From assembly GCA_020849275.1 (NCBI GenBank), contig JADLGO010000017.1, positions 48,510 through 112,509 on the forward strand: DNA of 64,000 bases, read 5' to 3'. Below the pieces are notes generated by a model. It saw nothing but the letters and a program-made list of their open reading frames with translations. It had not been told where the DNA came from and made no database searches. Position numbers and translations under genes: made by a program. Below, in pieces: positions 8,228 to 16,846 of the stretch. How positions within the stretch are numbered: the stretch's first letter is position 1; each line of letters starts with the position of its first letter. Source of the DNA: Chthonomonadales bacterium. GTDB lineage: Bacteria; Armatimonadota; Chthonomonadetes; Chthonomonadales; CAJBBX01.

Positions 8228-8878
8228 TCAGAAGCGCATGCCGACCATCAGACCGACGCTGTCGCCGCTGACGCCGGCCGCCGAGCCGGCCCAGTCGTAG
8301 GAGACCTCGGCGAAGTAGCGGTCCGCCATGTCGACACCGAGGAGCAGCTTGCCACCAAAGTGGAAGTCGTCCTTCGTGGCGTAACGGGAGGAGGTCGACT
8401 GCAGCAAGGAGGCTCCCCCGTTCGATGTACCTCCGTTGGACGAGCCCCCGTTGGACGAGCCCCCGTTGGAGCCCCCGCCGACGGAGTAGCGGGCGCTGAC
8501 GTTGTAGAGGCCGATGCCCAGGCCGAAGTAGGGCACGCTGGTGCGTCCGTCGCGGGGCGCCAGGGCGATGCGCTCCACGTAGGCGATGCCAAGGGTAGAC
8601 ACGCGCCCGCCGCCGCTGTTGTGCGCGTAGTCCAGGTCGATGGACGGGCGGCCGCGCTCGCGGCCGGCCAGGCCAACCCCCGGCAAGCTGTACCCGAGCC
8701 CCAGCCTCCAACCGAGCGAGTCGGCGCTCTCGCGGCCCGTGCTGCTGGTGAGGATGGTGGCGCCCACGCGAACGCTCAACGGCCGGATCGTAGCGTCCTG
8801 GGCATGCGCCGCGCTTGCCAACCCGAGGGCGACGGGCGTTGCGGCGAGCGCCGGGTTGATGCGTCGTTTCCTTGCCAT
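8228..8878 (-). CDS. Outer-membrane beta-barrel protein with an Asn-Gly-Gly repeat loop
   Basis: The 216-residue product has a signal peptide ending in ASAAHA-QDA (about 1-27), followed by alternating amphipathic strands (GWRLGLGYSL, PYFGLGIGLYNVSARY, RYFAEVSYDW) and a C-terminal aromatic residue (GMRF), the usual outer-membrane insertion signal. Between two strands sits a loop of SNGGS-type repeats encoded by a 15-base tandem repeat. The shape suits an eight- or ten-stranded barrel of the OmpW/OmpA-like size class. No ligand can be named. An SD-like AAAGGAG lies before the ATG. Confidence 0.8.
   Translation of the reverse strand: MARKRRINPALAATPVALGLASAAHAQDATIRPLSVRVGATILTSSTGRESADSLGWRLGLGYSLPGVGLAGRERGRPSIDLDYAHNSGGGRVSTLGIAYVERIALAPRDGRTSVPYFGLGIGLYNVSARYSVGGGSNGGSSNGGSSNGGTSNGGASLLQSTSSRYATKDDFHFGGKLLLGVDMADRYFAEVSYDWAGSAAGVSGDSVGLMVGMRF
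8418..8474 (-). repeat. 15-base tandem repeat inside the barrel gene
   Basis: Units at 8433-8447 and 8448-8462 are identical (plus strand CCGTTGGACGAGCCC). A diverged unit lies before them (8418-8432) and a 12-base partial unit follows (8463-8474). Each unit encodes five residues of the SNGGS type on the minus strand. Gain or loss of units would keep the frame and change the length of an exposed loop. Confidence 0.85.
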
Positions 8879-8923
8879 AGCGGCTCCTTTCGGGCCCCGA
8901 TAGGGCCGGGAACGGCCGATGCG

Positions 8924-10615
8924 TCAGCGAACCGGCGGCGAGATCTCGATGACCGCCCGCTTCAGCAGCAGCCCGAGGTGATAACGGACATCCTCTTGCG
9001 CGCACCCGGTCGCGGAGGCAATGGCCTCTACGAGCGCGCGCATCAGCGCCCAGGCGGGCTCGGCGCGCCGCAGCGCGTCGAGCGCGGCGTCCACGACCTC
9101 CTGGCGCAGCAGGCACAGCGTCTCGTCGTAGAAGCGCAGGGCCTGGCGGCCCTCCAGCACGGCGCGTCCCGTGTCGGTGAGGCGCACGCACTGGCGCTCC
9201 GGGTCGATGACTCCGGTGGCGTAGTGGTCGAACAGCCGCAGGTACGGCGCGGGCAAGCCAATGGCGGCGGCCTCGCCGCGCCGCGCCTCGCGCTCCGCCG
9301 GCGACTCGCGCGCCGCCTCCTCCAGAAGCGCGTCCCACAGGGCGAACCAGCGCTCCATCACGCGCGCCCAGGTGAGCTCGCGCTCCACGCGAGCCCGCCC
9401 CGCGGCCCCCATCTCGGCGCAGCGCCGCGGCGAGCGCAGCAGCGCGCGCAGCGCCCGCGCGAGCGCGCCGGTGTCCACCCACACGCTCTGGGCCAGCAGC
9501 ATGTAGCTCGTGAGCACAGGCGTAGCCGGGGAGAGCGCCTCCACGCGGCCGAGACCGGGCATCCACCACGTGGGCACCAGGAGCCCGGTCACCTCGTGGG
9601 TGACCATGTCCCGCATGCCGTCCCAGTCGGAGGCCACGACGGGCAGTCCGCTCGCCATCGCCTCCAGGATCGTGTTGCCGAGCGCCTCCTGCACGGTGTC
9701 TCCGGGAAACACGAACACGTCCGCCGCGGCGTAGCAGGTCGTTCGCAACTCGTGGGGCACCTGGGTCCGCAGGGCGACGCGGTCGCGCACGCCGAGCTCC
9801 GCGGCCGCATCGAGAAGGCGCGCGCCGTAGCCGGGCGCGTTTTCGATGCCGGCCATGAGCAGGAAGTCCTCCTCCGTGGAGGCTTCCGCGAAAACGGTGA
9901 CCAGGGGGAGCAGGTCGGCCTTGGCGTGCGGGCTGAGCCGGCCCAGGTAGAGCAGGATGCGAGCGTCCGTCGGCAGGCCGAGGGCGCGGCGCGCCGCTTC
10001 GCGCCGCTCCGGTCCGGCCGGGCGGAACAGATCGGCATCCACCCCGTGTGGGACCTGCTCGATGCGGAAGGGCGGCGGCGTGCCGGCCGGGGCCAGGAAG
10101 CCGTCAAACGCCCTGGGCAGCGCCTCGCACACCGCCCGGCTGATCCCCAGCAGGCAGTCGTAGGGCACGGGGCGTGCGGCGCCGACGCGGCGGAGCGGGC
10201 CCCAGAGCGGCTGGTGCCCGAGCGCGTGCGAGTCGCACACGATGGGCGTTGGACCGAGCGCGAACCGGTCGCGCAGGTAGCGATCGCGATCCAGCATCTC
10301 CGGGTCGACCGTGAAGAGCACGCGCGGCGCGCCGTCCGCCCAGACGTCCGGCAGGGCATGGACGGGGTAAAAGCGAAGCACGCCGAGGCCGCGTCGTTCC
10401 GGAGGGAGGGCGGCGCGCGCGGCCTCCGCGAGCGCCGCCGTGCTCGCCATCAGGGCCGGGGGAACGAAGACCTCGAGCGCGCCGACGCGCTCGGAGGAGG
10501 CCAGTATCCGCAGCACGGCCGACGTCACCAGGTTGGCGCCGTGAACGGGCAGATCGGGCGCATCGGGCTGAAAGAAGCCGGGATGATCGACGAGCGTGCT
10601 GACCGTGTATGGCAT
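8924..10615 (-). CDS. Glycosyltransferase family 4 protein with C-terminal extension
   Basis: The product from the ATG at 10615 is 563 residues; a GTG at 10657 would add 14. The C-terminal Rossmann half of a GT-B glycosyltransferase is clear: LLYLGRLSPHAKAD opens it, and the retaining-enzyme EX7E motif lies at Glu310-Glu318 (EALGNTILEAMASGLPVVAS), which contacts the nucleotide-sugar donor. About 100 residues beyond the usual end (roughly 455-563) form an extra helical domain with a LTDTGRAVLEG stretch reminiscent of winged-helix proteins. No other cell-envelope genes flank it, so the acceptor is unknown. A TATAAC hexamer upstream (10695-10700) may be its -10. Confidence 0.85.
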   Translation of the reverse strand: MPYTVSTLVDHPGFFQPDAPDLPVHGANLVTSAVLRILASSERVGALEVFVPPALMASTAALAEAARAALPPERRGLGVLRFYPVHALPDVWADGAPRVLFTVDPEMLDRDRYLRDRFALGPTPIVCDSHALGHQPLWGPLRRVGAARPVPYDCLLGISRAVCEALPRAFDGFLAPAGTPPPFRIEQVPHGVDADLFRPAGPERREAARRALGLPTDARILLYLGRLSPHAKADLLPLVTVFAEASTEEDFLLMAGIENAPGYGARLLDAAAELGVRDRVALRTQVPHELRTTCYAAADVFVFPGDTVQEALGNTILEAMASGLPVVASDWDGMRDMVTHEVTGLLVPTWWMPGLGRVEALSPATPVLTSYMLLAQSVWVDTGALARALRALLRSPRRCAEMGAAGRARVERELTWARVMERWFALWDALLEEAARESPAEREARRGEAAAIGLPAPYLRLFDHYATGVIDPERQCVRLTDTGRAVLEGRQALRFYDETLCLLRQEVVDAALDALRRAEPAWALMRALVEAIASATGCAQEDVRYHLGLLLKRAVIEISPPVR

Positions 10616-10694
10616 CAAGGGTGTCTTGCCGGAGTGCCGGCGTTCGACGGCGGGCACACAGGCCCGGCCGTCGGGCGTGCTCCGGTCGTGTCCG

Positions 10695-10700
10695 GTTATA
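10695..10700 (-). promoter_or_regulatory. Possible -10 element (TATAAC) for the glycosyltransferase gene
   Basis: On the minus strand TATAAC lies about 80 bases before the ATG at 10615 and about 38 before the alternative GTG at 10657. It is one of the few AT-rich hexamers in the divergent spacer. No good -35 lies at 16-18 bases. Confidence 0.35.
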
Positions 10701-10892
10701 CCCGATGGGGCCGTTACTTAGCAACGGCAACTGCGCGGAACGCGTCCACCCCCAAGATCTTGGGCTCCCGCGGGCGCGGCCGGGCCGGATTGGCACGGAA
10801 TGTGCACGGGACTACCGCTGAGGGCGGCCGGGGCGCCGTGCCGCGAGGGACGCCGCCCTGGCCCCGCCGGCCGCTTGGGAAAGGGGACGAAG

Positions 10893-11708
10893 ATGCGGAG
10901 ACGGTATGCCATGCCGCGGCTGGTTGCCTGCGCGGTCTGCCTGATGCTTGCCCCGTCCGTCGGCGCCCGGGCCGGGCAGCTCGACGAGGCGATTCCCTGG
11001 ACCGGTAAGCGGCTCGTGAACCTGGACACGCCCGGCGAGAGCGTGCGCGGAGGCGTCCGCTTCACCGGCGAGCTGCGCGTGTTCGGCGCGAGCGAGGACA
11101 TGCTCTACGGCAACCTGCAACTCGGGTACGGCGCCTCCCCGAGCCTCGAGATCGTCATCCGCGCGACGCTCGCCGAGCGCAAAACGTTCAACGGCGACGG
11201 CTTTGGCATCCGACATGGCGGCACCGACGTGGAGCTGCTGGGCCGGCTGCGCTCGCCGCGCTACCCGGACTGGGCCCTGGAGGTCGGGTTGAGCTCGGCG
11301 GCAACCGCGGCCCAGGACGACCTGTTCCTCACGGCGCAGGCGCTCTACCAGCGAGGGATCGGGCCGCGCACCACGTTCTTCCTGGCTCCCAAGGCGGTCT
11401 TCATCGACTCCAACGCGCTCATCGGCATCGGCGGCGGCGTCGCCGTGCGCCTCGCCGAGGGCCTGGAGGCTGTCGGCGACATCACCGGCATGGTGAGCGG
11501 CGACAACACCTACAGCGTGCACTCGGGCGGACGCACGCGGGGCGAGGTGTGGGGGGCGGCGCTGCGCTACGCGCCGCCTCGCGGGAACCGTGACCTGGTC
11601 CTGGAATTGGGCGTGACCAACGGGCTCGGCGTGACGACCGGGATGAGCATGACGCCGGGCCTGGGGGGCAGCGCCGCCGTGGTGCTCGGCGCGACCTGGC
11701 GCCGATAG
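10893..11708 (+). CDS. Predicted outer-membrane beta-barrel protein, 271 aa
   Basis: AAAGGGG lies seven bases before the ATG at 10893. A signal peptide (about 1-28, ending in GARAG) is followed by alternating strands: MLYGNLQLGYGASPSLEIVIRA, DWALEVGLSSAAT, GIGGGVAVRLAEGLEAVGDI, DLVLELGVTNGLG. The repeated amphipathic pattern and Gly/aromatic content fit a small barrel, though the last residues (ATWRR) lack the classic terminal Phe. No specific family is recognised. The lipoprotein gene follows after 16 bases, so the two are probably co-expressed and may work together at the outer membrane. Confidence 0.72.
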   Translation: MRRRYAMPRLVACAVCLMLAPSVGARAGQLDEAIPWTGKRLVNLDTPGESVRGGVRFTGELRVFGASEDMLYGNLQLGYGASPSLEIVIRATLAERKTFNGDGFGIRHGGTDVELLGRLRSPRYPDWALEVGLSSAATAAQDDLFLTAQALYQRGIGPRTTFFLAPKAVFIDSNALIGIGGGVAVRLAEGLEAVGDITGMVSGDNTYSVHSGGRTRGEVWGAALRYAPPRGNRDLVLELGVTNGLGVTTGMSMTPGLGGSAAVVLGATWRR

Positions 11709-11724
11709 CGGAAAGGAGCACGCC

Positions 11725-12567
11725 ATGTCCGCACGGCTACGGCCCATGCTCGCCCTCGCCGCGGCCCTGGTGCTGATCTCGGCTGGCTGCGGCGGCAATG
11801 ACGCCTACGCGCCGACCGTCCAGCAGCCCGGGGGGCAGAGCCCCGACTTCGCGCTCTCCATGTCCCGCTCCAGCATCCTGATGCCCTCGCGCGGCACGGC
11901 CACCCTCACCGTCACGCTCAAGTCGCTGAACGGCTTCTCGTCGCCCGTGACGATGTCGGCCGACGCGCTCCAGCCGTCCATACCCGGCGCGCCGGCCGAC
12001 CGGGCCGCTAGCCGCGACACCGTCCCGCTCAGCGTGGCGTTCGACCCGAAGACCGTGACGCCAACGGCGATCGGCGCGGTGTCGACCGCCACCATCGCCG
12101 ACCCGAACTCCGCTGCACCTTCCGCCACGCCCTACACCATCACGATCCGGGCTACCGGTGGCGGCAAGGTGCACACCGCGGAGGTGAGCGTCACGATCAC
12201 GACCATCGACATCGCGGTGACCCCCGCCTCTCTGGATCTGCTCTTCGGTACGAGCGTCGACTACACCGTCACCGTGACGCCCCGCTACGGGTTCACCGGC
12301 ACGGTCGACCTGAGCGCGATCGGGCTGCCCTCGTACGTCACCAGCGGCTTTGAGCCGGCCCCGCTGACCTTCACGGCGAGCGATGGCGCGAAGTCCTCGA
12401 CTCTGACCCTCGCGCTCGGCCTCACCCTGCAGGGCGCGCCGGCGCGCTCGGGGCCGCCCGGCAGGCAGTCGCTCCAGGACGTCTCGTTCACCGTGGTCGG
12501 CCAGAGCGGCCCGCTCCGCCGCACGACGACCGCCATCGTCCGCGTGGAGACCGGCTCGGAGGAGTGA
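11725..12567 (+). CDS. Lipoprotein with two Ig-like beta-sandwich domains
   Basis: The signal ends in a lipobox (LVLISAGC), so the mature protein should start at a lipid-modified Cys and sit on a membrane. Two repeats follow: one from about residue 38 (PDFALSMSRSSILMPSRGTA) and one from about 155 (IDIAVTPASLDLLFGTSVD), each with the DFALS...G-T-A-T-L-T-V...NGFSSPVT layout common in bacterial Ig-like or surface adhesion repeats. There is no enzyme motif. AAAGGAG lies eight bases before the ATG. A strong hairpin five bases after the stop probably ends the two-gene transcript. Confidence 0.82.
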   Translation: MSARLRPMLALAAALVLISAGCGGNDAYAPTVQQPGGQSPDFALSMSRSSILMPSRGTATLTVTLKSLNGFSSPVTMSADALQPSIPGAPADRAASRDTVPLSVAFDPKTVTPTAIGAVSTATIADPNSAAPSATPYTITIRATGGGKVHTAEVSVTITTIDIAVTPASLDLLFGTSVDYTVTVTPRYGFTGTVDLSAIGLPSYVTSGFEPAPLTFTASDGAKSSTLTLALGLTLQGAPARSGPPGRQSLQDVSFTVVGQSGPLRRTTTAIVRVETGSEE

Positions 12568-12572
12568 GATCG

Positions 12573-12605
12573 CGCGAGGGGCTGCCTCCACGGCAGCCCC
12601 TCGCG
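12573..12605 (+). terminator. 14-bp perfect hairpin after the lipoprotein gene
   Basis: CGCGAGGGGCTGCC (12573-12586) pairs perfectly with 12592-12605 around a five-base TCCAC loop, starting five bases after the TGA. No T-run follows. Strength, position and perfect pairing make it the best terminator candidate in the window. Confidence 0.7.
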
Positions 12606-12705
12606 TGCGTCCGGGCCCGGCAAACGAAAGGACTCGTCGCGGGAGGGCGCGAACGCTCTGGCGAGCGCGTCCGCGCAATCTCAGCGCGCGCCACGGAGGA
12701 CAGGC

Positions 12706-14352
12706 ATGGCCACCGAACGCACCGTGATCGGCATCGACGTGGGCACCGGGTCCGCCCGCGCCGGGATCTTCGATCCCGGGGGCCGAATGCTGGCCTCCGC
12801 CGTCGAGCCGATCCGCATGTGGAAGCCCCGGCCCGACCACGTCGAGCAGTCGTCCGACGACATCTGGCGGGCCGTCAGCAAGGTCGCGCGCGCCTGCCGC
12901 GAGCAGGCCGGGGCGACGCCGGAGAGCGTCGCCGGCATCAGCTTCGACGCCACCTGCTCGCTCGTGGTGCTTGGCGAGGGCGACCGGCCGCTGCCGGTCA
13001 ACGAGGAGGGCGAGGCCGAGCGCAACATCATCGTCTGGATGGACCACCGCGCGCTGGCGGAGACCGACGCCATCAACGCCGGCGGCTACGACGTGCTGCG
13101 CTACGTGGGCGGCCGGCTCTCGCCAGAGATGGAGACGCCCAAGCTCAAGTGGCTCAAGGCGCACCTGCCGGACACGTGGAGCCGGGCCGTCAGGTTCCTC
13201 GATCTTGCCGACTTCCTCACCTACCGGGCCAGCGGAGTGGACGCCCGCAGCCTCTGTACCGCCGTCTGCAAGTGGACCTATCTCGGGCACGAGGGCGAGC
13301 GCGGCCGCTGGGACCGCGGCTACTTCGCCGACATCGGGATCGCCGACGCCCTCGACGGCCGCCGCGTGGTGGACGACGTGCGCCCCATGGGCAGCGACCT
13401 GGGCCCGCTGACGGCCGCGTCCGCGGCCGACCTCGGCCTCACCACCGCCTGCCGGGTCGGCGTGGGGATCATCGACGCGCACGCTGGCGGCCTCGGATTG
13501 CTGGGGGCCGTCTGGGAGGGCAAGGCCGGGCGCGACCCGGCGGACCTCGAGAGCGGCCTGGCGCTGATCGGCGGCACCTCCAACTGCCACATGGCCGTCT
13601 CCCGCGAGCCGCGCTTCATCGACGGGATCTGGGGCCCCTACTACGGCGCGATGGTGCCCGGCATGTGGCTCACGGAGGGCGGCCAGACGACCGCCGGCAG
13701 CGCGATCGACCACGTGATCGCCGACCACGCCAACGCGCCCAGCCTCCAGGCCGAGGCGAAGCGGCGGCGCAAGACGGTCTACGAGCTCCTGAACGCCGAA
13801 GTGGCGCGGCTGCAGCAAGAGAGCGGCAAGGGCCCGGAGTTGACGCGCGATGTGCACATCCTGCCCTACTTCCTCGGCAACCGCTCCCCGAAGGCCGACC
13901 CGCACGCTCGCGCCGCCTACGACGGGATCTCGCTCGACGAGTCGGTCACGTCGCAGGCCCTGCGCTACTACGCCGCCATTCAGGCGGTGGCCTACGGCAC
14001 GCGCGACATCATCGCGGCCATGAACCGGTCGGGCTACCGCATCCGCAGCATGTATGTGACGGGCGGCGGAACGAAGAACCCGCTCTGGCTCCAGGAGCAC
14101 GCCGACGCCACCGGCTGCTCCATCCTGCTCCCGCGCGAGCCCGAGGCCGTGCTCCTCGGCTCCGCGATCCTGGCCGCCGCCGCCTCCGGGCTGCACCCGG
14201 ACGTTGCGGCGGCCATGCAGACCATGTGCGGGTCCGGAGCCACCGTCAGGCCGCGCCGGCATACCGCCGCCTACCACCGCGCCAAGTTCGCCGTCTTCAA
14301 TGCGATGTATCGCGAGCAGCGAGGCCATCGCGCGCGCATGGCGCGGTTCTGA
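12706..14352 (+). CDS. FGGY family pentulose kinase (D-ribulokinase-like)
   Basis: The 548-residue product is a full-length FGGY carbohydrate kinase that transfers phosphate from ATP to a sugar or sugar alcohol. The N-terminal phosphate loop reads GIDVGTGSARAGIFD, a form typical of the FGGY/YpCarb pentulose-kinase group (ribulose or ribitol kinases), not of xylulokinase or glycerol kinase. Other markers are WMDHRA (sugar site), GIIDAHAGGLGLLGA and the C-terminal ATP-site segment VTGGGTKNPLW. An SD (GGAGGA) precedes the ATG. The M28 peptidase gene overlaps its stop. The exact pentulose cannot be told from sequence. Confidence 0.9.
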   Translation: MATERTVIGIDVGTGSARAGIFDPGGRMLASAVEPIRMWKPRPDHVEQSSDDIWRAVSKVARACREQAGATPESVAGISFDATCSLVVLGEGDRPLPVNEEGEAERNIIVWMDHRALAETDAINAGGYDVLRYVGGRLSPEMETPKLKWLKAHLPDTWSRAVRFLDLADFLTYRASGVDARSLCTAVCKWTYLGHEGERGRWDRGYFADIGIADALDGRRVVDDVRPMGSDLGPLTAASAADLGLTTACRVGVGIIDAHAGGLGLLGAVWEGKAGRDPADLESGLALIGGTSNCHMAVSREPRFIDGIWGPYYGAMVPGMWLTEGGQTTAGSAIDHVIADHANAPSLQAEAKRRRKTVYELLNAEVARLQQESGKGPELTRDVHILPYFLGNRSPKADPHARAAYDGISLDESVTSQALRYYAAIQAVAYGTRDIIAAMNRSGYRIRSMYVTGGGTKNPLWLQEHADATGCSILLPREPEAVLLGSAILAAAASGLHPDVAAAMQTMCGSGATVRPRRHTAAYHRAKFAVFNAMYREQRGHRARMARF

Positions 14353-15743
14353 TGGCAGGGAGCTGCGCGATGGCCGTATCCGGCGACATCTCCGACCGCC
14401 TGCTGGCCGAGTGCATCGGACGCCCGCGGGCCCCCGCCGAGCTCCAGTGGCTCTGCGACAACGTCGGCGGCCGCACGAGCGGCGCCGAGAGCGGACACCG
14501 CGCCGAGGAATGGGCCCATCACCTGCTCAGGCGCTGGGGCCTCGCCAACGTGCGCTTCGACTCGTTCCCCGTTACCGTCTGGACGCGCGGCTCCATCGAC
14601 GCCGAGGTGCTGGGGTCGACTGGCTGGCGGCTGACGGCGCTCGCTCACGGCAACGCGCCGCGCGCCGCCGACGTCACCGCGCACGTGGTGGACGTAGGGC
14701 ACGGCGAGCGCGAGCAGTGGCTGGCGGCGACCGACACGGTGGGCGGCGCCATCGCGCTGTGCGACGAGGGAGCTTCGGCGGGCCGCCGTCCCCTGCACCG
14801 CACCGAGAAGCTCGGCCTAGCGATCGAACTCGGCGCGGCCGGCCTGATGATCGTGAGCTCGGCTCCAGGCGGGCTACCGCGCACCGGCGTCTGCCACGAA
14901 GGCGAGTCGCCCATCCCGAGCGCGGGAATCTCGCTGGAGGACGGCGAGCGGCTGCGCCGCCTGCTCAAGGCCGGGGCAGCGCCCGAGGCGCGAGTGCGAA
15001 TGGCGAACGGCATGGCCAGGGCCACCGCGCGCAACGTGCTGGCCGACCTGCCGGGCTCCGAAGCGCCCGGCGAGGTCGTGCTGGCAGGCGCCCATCTCGA
15101 CTCCTGGGACGTGGCGCAGGGCGCGACGGACAACGGGCTCGGCACGGCCATCGTGCTGGAGGCCGCCCGCGCGCTCGCGGCAGTTGGCCGCGCACCCCGG
15201 CGCACCCTCCGATTCGCCCTCTGGGCCGCCGAGGAGGTCGGGCTCCTCGGCTCCCGGCGCTACGCCGAGCGGAACGCGGACGTGCTCGCCGACCACGTCG
15301 CCGTGATGAACTTCGACATGACTGGTGACCCCTTCGGCTACTGGACACCGGGCCGGGAGGAGCCCGCGCCGCTGCTGCGCGGCCTCGTCGCTCAGCTCGC
15401 AGGGCTCGGGATGCGCGAGGAATGGTCGCACCGCGCCGGCCTCCACAGCGACCACCAGCCCTTCATGCTGGCCGGCGTGCCGGTCGTCGGCCTTCAGGGT
15501 CGCATCGTGGGGGACGGCGGCCACTACTACCACAGCGTGGGCGACACGTTCGAGAAGGTCTCGCTCCCCGCGCTCGCTCGCGCCGCCGCGGTCGCCGCGC
15601 ACACGCTCTGGGCGCTCGCGGACGCGCCGGAGCGCCCGTATGCCATGATGGATCCCGCCGGGGTGCGCGCGATGGTCGAGGAGGCGGGGCTGCGGGAGGC
15701 CCTGGAGGCCGAGGGCTACGACGGCCCGCCGATGCGCGCCTGA
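14352..15743 (+). CDS. M28 family zinc aminopeptidase
   Basis: The product (463 aa from ATG 14352, or 457 from ATG 14370, which has a better SD, AGGGAG) has the five zinc ligands of the M28 fold: His and Asp in GAHLDSWDVAQGATDN, the catalytic Glu pair in AAEEVGLLGS, Asp in MNFDMTGDP, and the final His in DGGHYYHSVGDTFE. A protease-associated-type insert (VGGAIALCDEG...) sits before the catalytic part. Such enzymes remove N-terminal residues from peptides. No signal peptide is visible. Its last 28 bases overlap the convergent nucleotidyltransferase gene. Confidence 0.9.
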   Translation: MAGSCAMAVSGDISDRLLAECIGRPRAPAELQWLCDNVGGRTSGAESGHRAEEWAHHLLRRWGLANVRFDSFPVTVWTRGSIDAEVLGSTGWRLTALAHGNAPRAADVTAHVVDVGHGEREQWLAATDTVGGAIALCDEGASAGRRPLHRTEKLGLAIELGAAGLMIVSSAPGGLPRTGVCHEGESPIPSAGISLEDGERLRRLLKAGAAPEARVRMANGMARATARNVLADLPGSEAPGEVVLAGAHLDSWDVAQGATDNGLGTAIVLEAARALAAVGRAPRRTLRFALWAAEEVGLLGSRRYAERNADVLADHVAVMNFDMTGDPFGYWTPGREEPAPLLRGLVAQLAGLGMREEWSHRAGLHSDHQPFMLAGVPVVGLQGRIVGDGGHYYHSVGDTFEKVSLPALARAAAVAAHTLWALADAPERPYAMMDPAGVRAMVEEAGLREALEAEGYDGPPMRA

Positions 15744-16846
15744 CGCCCGCCGCACGGCCGCCCGCCGGGCGCCGGGCGCCCATCGAACGCGCGCCGGAGC
15801 ACAGACACGGCCGCGCTCCGCGCGGCATGCCGCGCGCCGGCCACGGCACGGGCGACCCGGCCATCCAGCAGCGGGAGCTGTCGCTTCAGCCGCTCCGCCG
15901 GTCCAGAAGCCGGGTCCGGCACCGGGCTGTCGCCGCGCCGCAGCGCGCGCCCGATCTCCGGAGCCCGCGGGCAGAGCGCCTCCGCCGCCCCGGCCGGCGC
16001 CGACGCGCCCAGATGCTCCCGCACCCACCAGAGCGCGAACCCGGTTGCCGCGGCGGCCCCGGCCGCTCGCGCCCGCTCGACCAACCGCTCCGCGTCGATC
16101 CCCCCGGCCCGCACGCACTCGGCGATGTCGCAGAAACGCGAGAGAGAGTCCCATCCGTGCCGGTGCAGGTGCGCGGCCAGGTAGACCAGCCGGTCGACAT
16201 CGTCCATCGCCCAGGCCGGCGCGCCGGCGCAATCGCGCGGGCCGGCCGCACGCCACAGCCGCGCGGTGCCCGCGCCGGTCAGCGGGACCAGTCGCCGGTG
16301 GAGGTCCACGCGCCCCGCCCGCGCGGCATGCGTGAGCTGAAGCTCGTGCAGGAGCATCTCGCGCAGGCGGCGCGTGCCCGGGTAACGCGCGTCGATGGCG
16401 TAGCCCAGCCCGGCCAGGAGCGCGGCGGCCGGGCGCAGCTCGTCGGGTGGCACGAGCAGGTCGAGGTCGGCCATCGGGCGCAGCGAGCGGTCGTGATAGA
16501 CGCCGTCCAGGAGCGCGATCCCCTTCAAGGGCATCACGCGCAGGCCCGCGCCGTGCGCGGCGCGCAGGATCTCGGCGGCCTGCGCCATGAGCCGCGCGTT
16601 GCGGAGGGCCGTGGCCCGGCCGAGGGTGAGCAGGTCGGCGAGGGCGGCCTCCGGCGCGCTCCCGTTGCCAGGGAGCGCGCGCAGGTGCCGCGAGAGGAGC
16701 CCCGCGACGCCATGGGCGACCGCCTGGCGCACCAGGCAGTCCCAGTCTCGCACCTCGCGCAGGGCGCCTGCAAGGCGGTCGGCCGTCGCGTCGTCGAGAT
16801 GTACGCGGCAGGCAAGCAGGAGCGCGCGGTCGGCGGGCGAGATCAT
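15716..16846 (-). CDS. Nucleotidyltransferase of the PF14907 type, last gene of the RiPP-like operon
   Basis: The 376-residue product matches the nucleotidyltransferase family found beside PqqD and HprK-like genes. The signature is VMPLKGIALLDGVYHDRSLR followed by MADLDLLV: a Lys-Gly pair, then the metal-binding Asp127 and Asp129 of the Pol-beta-like fold. The rest is helical, with a QLTHAARAGRVDLHRRL strand-helix supplying the third carboxylate. Its ATG overlaps the stop of the S24/S26 gene (ATGA). In some lasso-peptide clusters relatives of this family accompany a peptide kinase; here it may add a nucleotide or phosphosugar to the peptide or a carrier (inference). The Arg/Gly-rich tail overlaps the M28 gene. 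Confidence 0.8.
   Translation of the reverse strand: MISPADRALLLACRVHLDDATADRLAGALREVRDWDCLVRQAVAHGVAGLLSRHLRALPGNGSAPEAALADLLTLGRATALRNARLMAQAAEILRAAHGAGLRVMPLKGIALLDGVYHDRSLRPMADLDLLVPPDELRPAAALLAGLGYAIDARYPGTRRLREMLLHELQLTHAARAGRVDLHRRLVPLTGAGTARLWRAAGPRDCAGAPAWAMDDVDRLVYLAAHLHRHGWDSLSRFCDIAECVRAGGIDAERLVERARAAGAAAATGFALWWVREHLGASAPAGAAEALCPRAPEIGRALRRGDSPVPDPASGPAERLKRQLPLLDGRVARAVAGARHAARSAAVSVLRRAFDGRPAPGGRPCGGRQARIGGPS

Noticed and set aside
7793..11008. A 1071-codon plus-strand frame crossing the barrel, glycosyltransferase and next barrel genes
   Set aside because: It runs through three well-supported genes and two promoters and has no recognisable domain.
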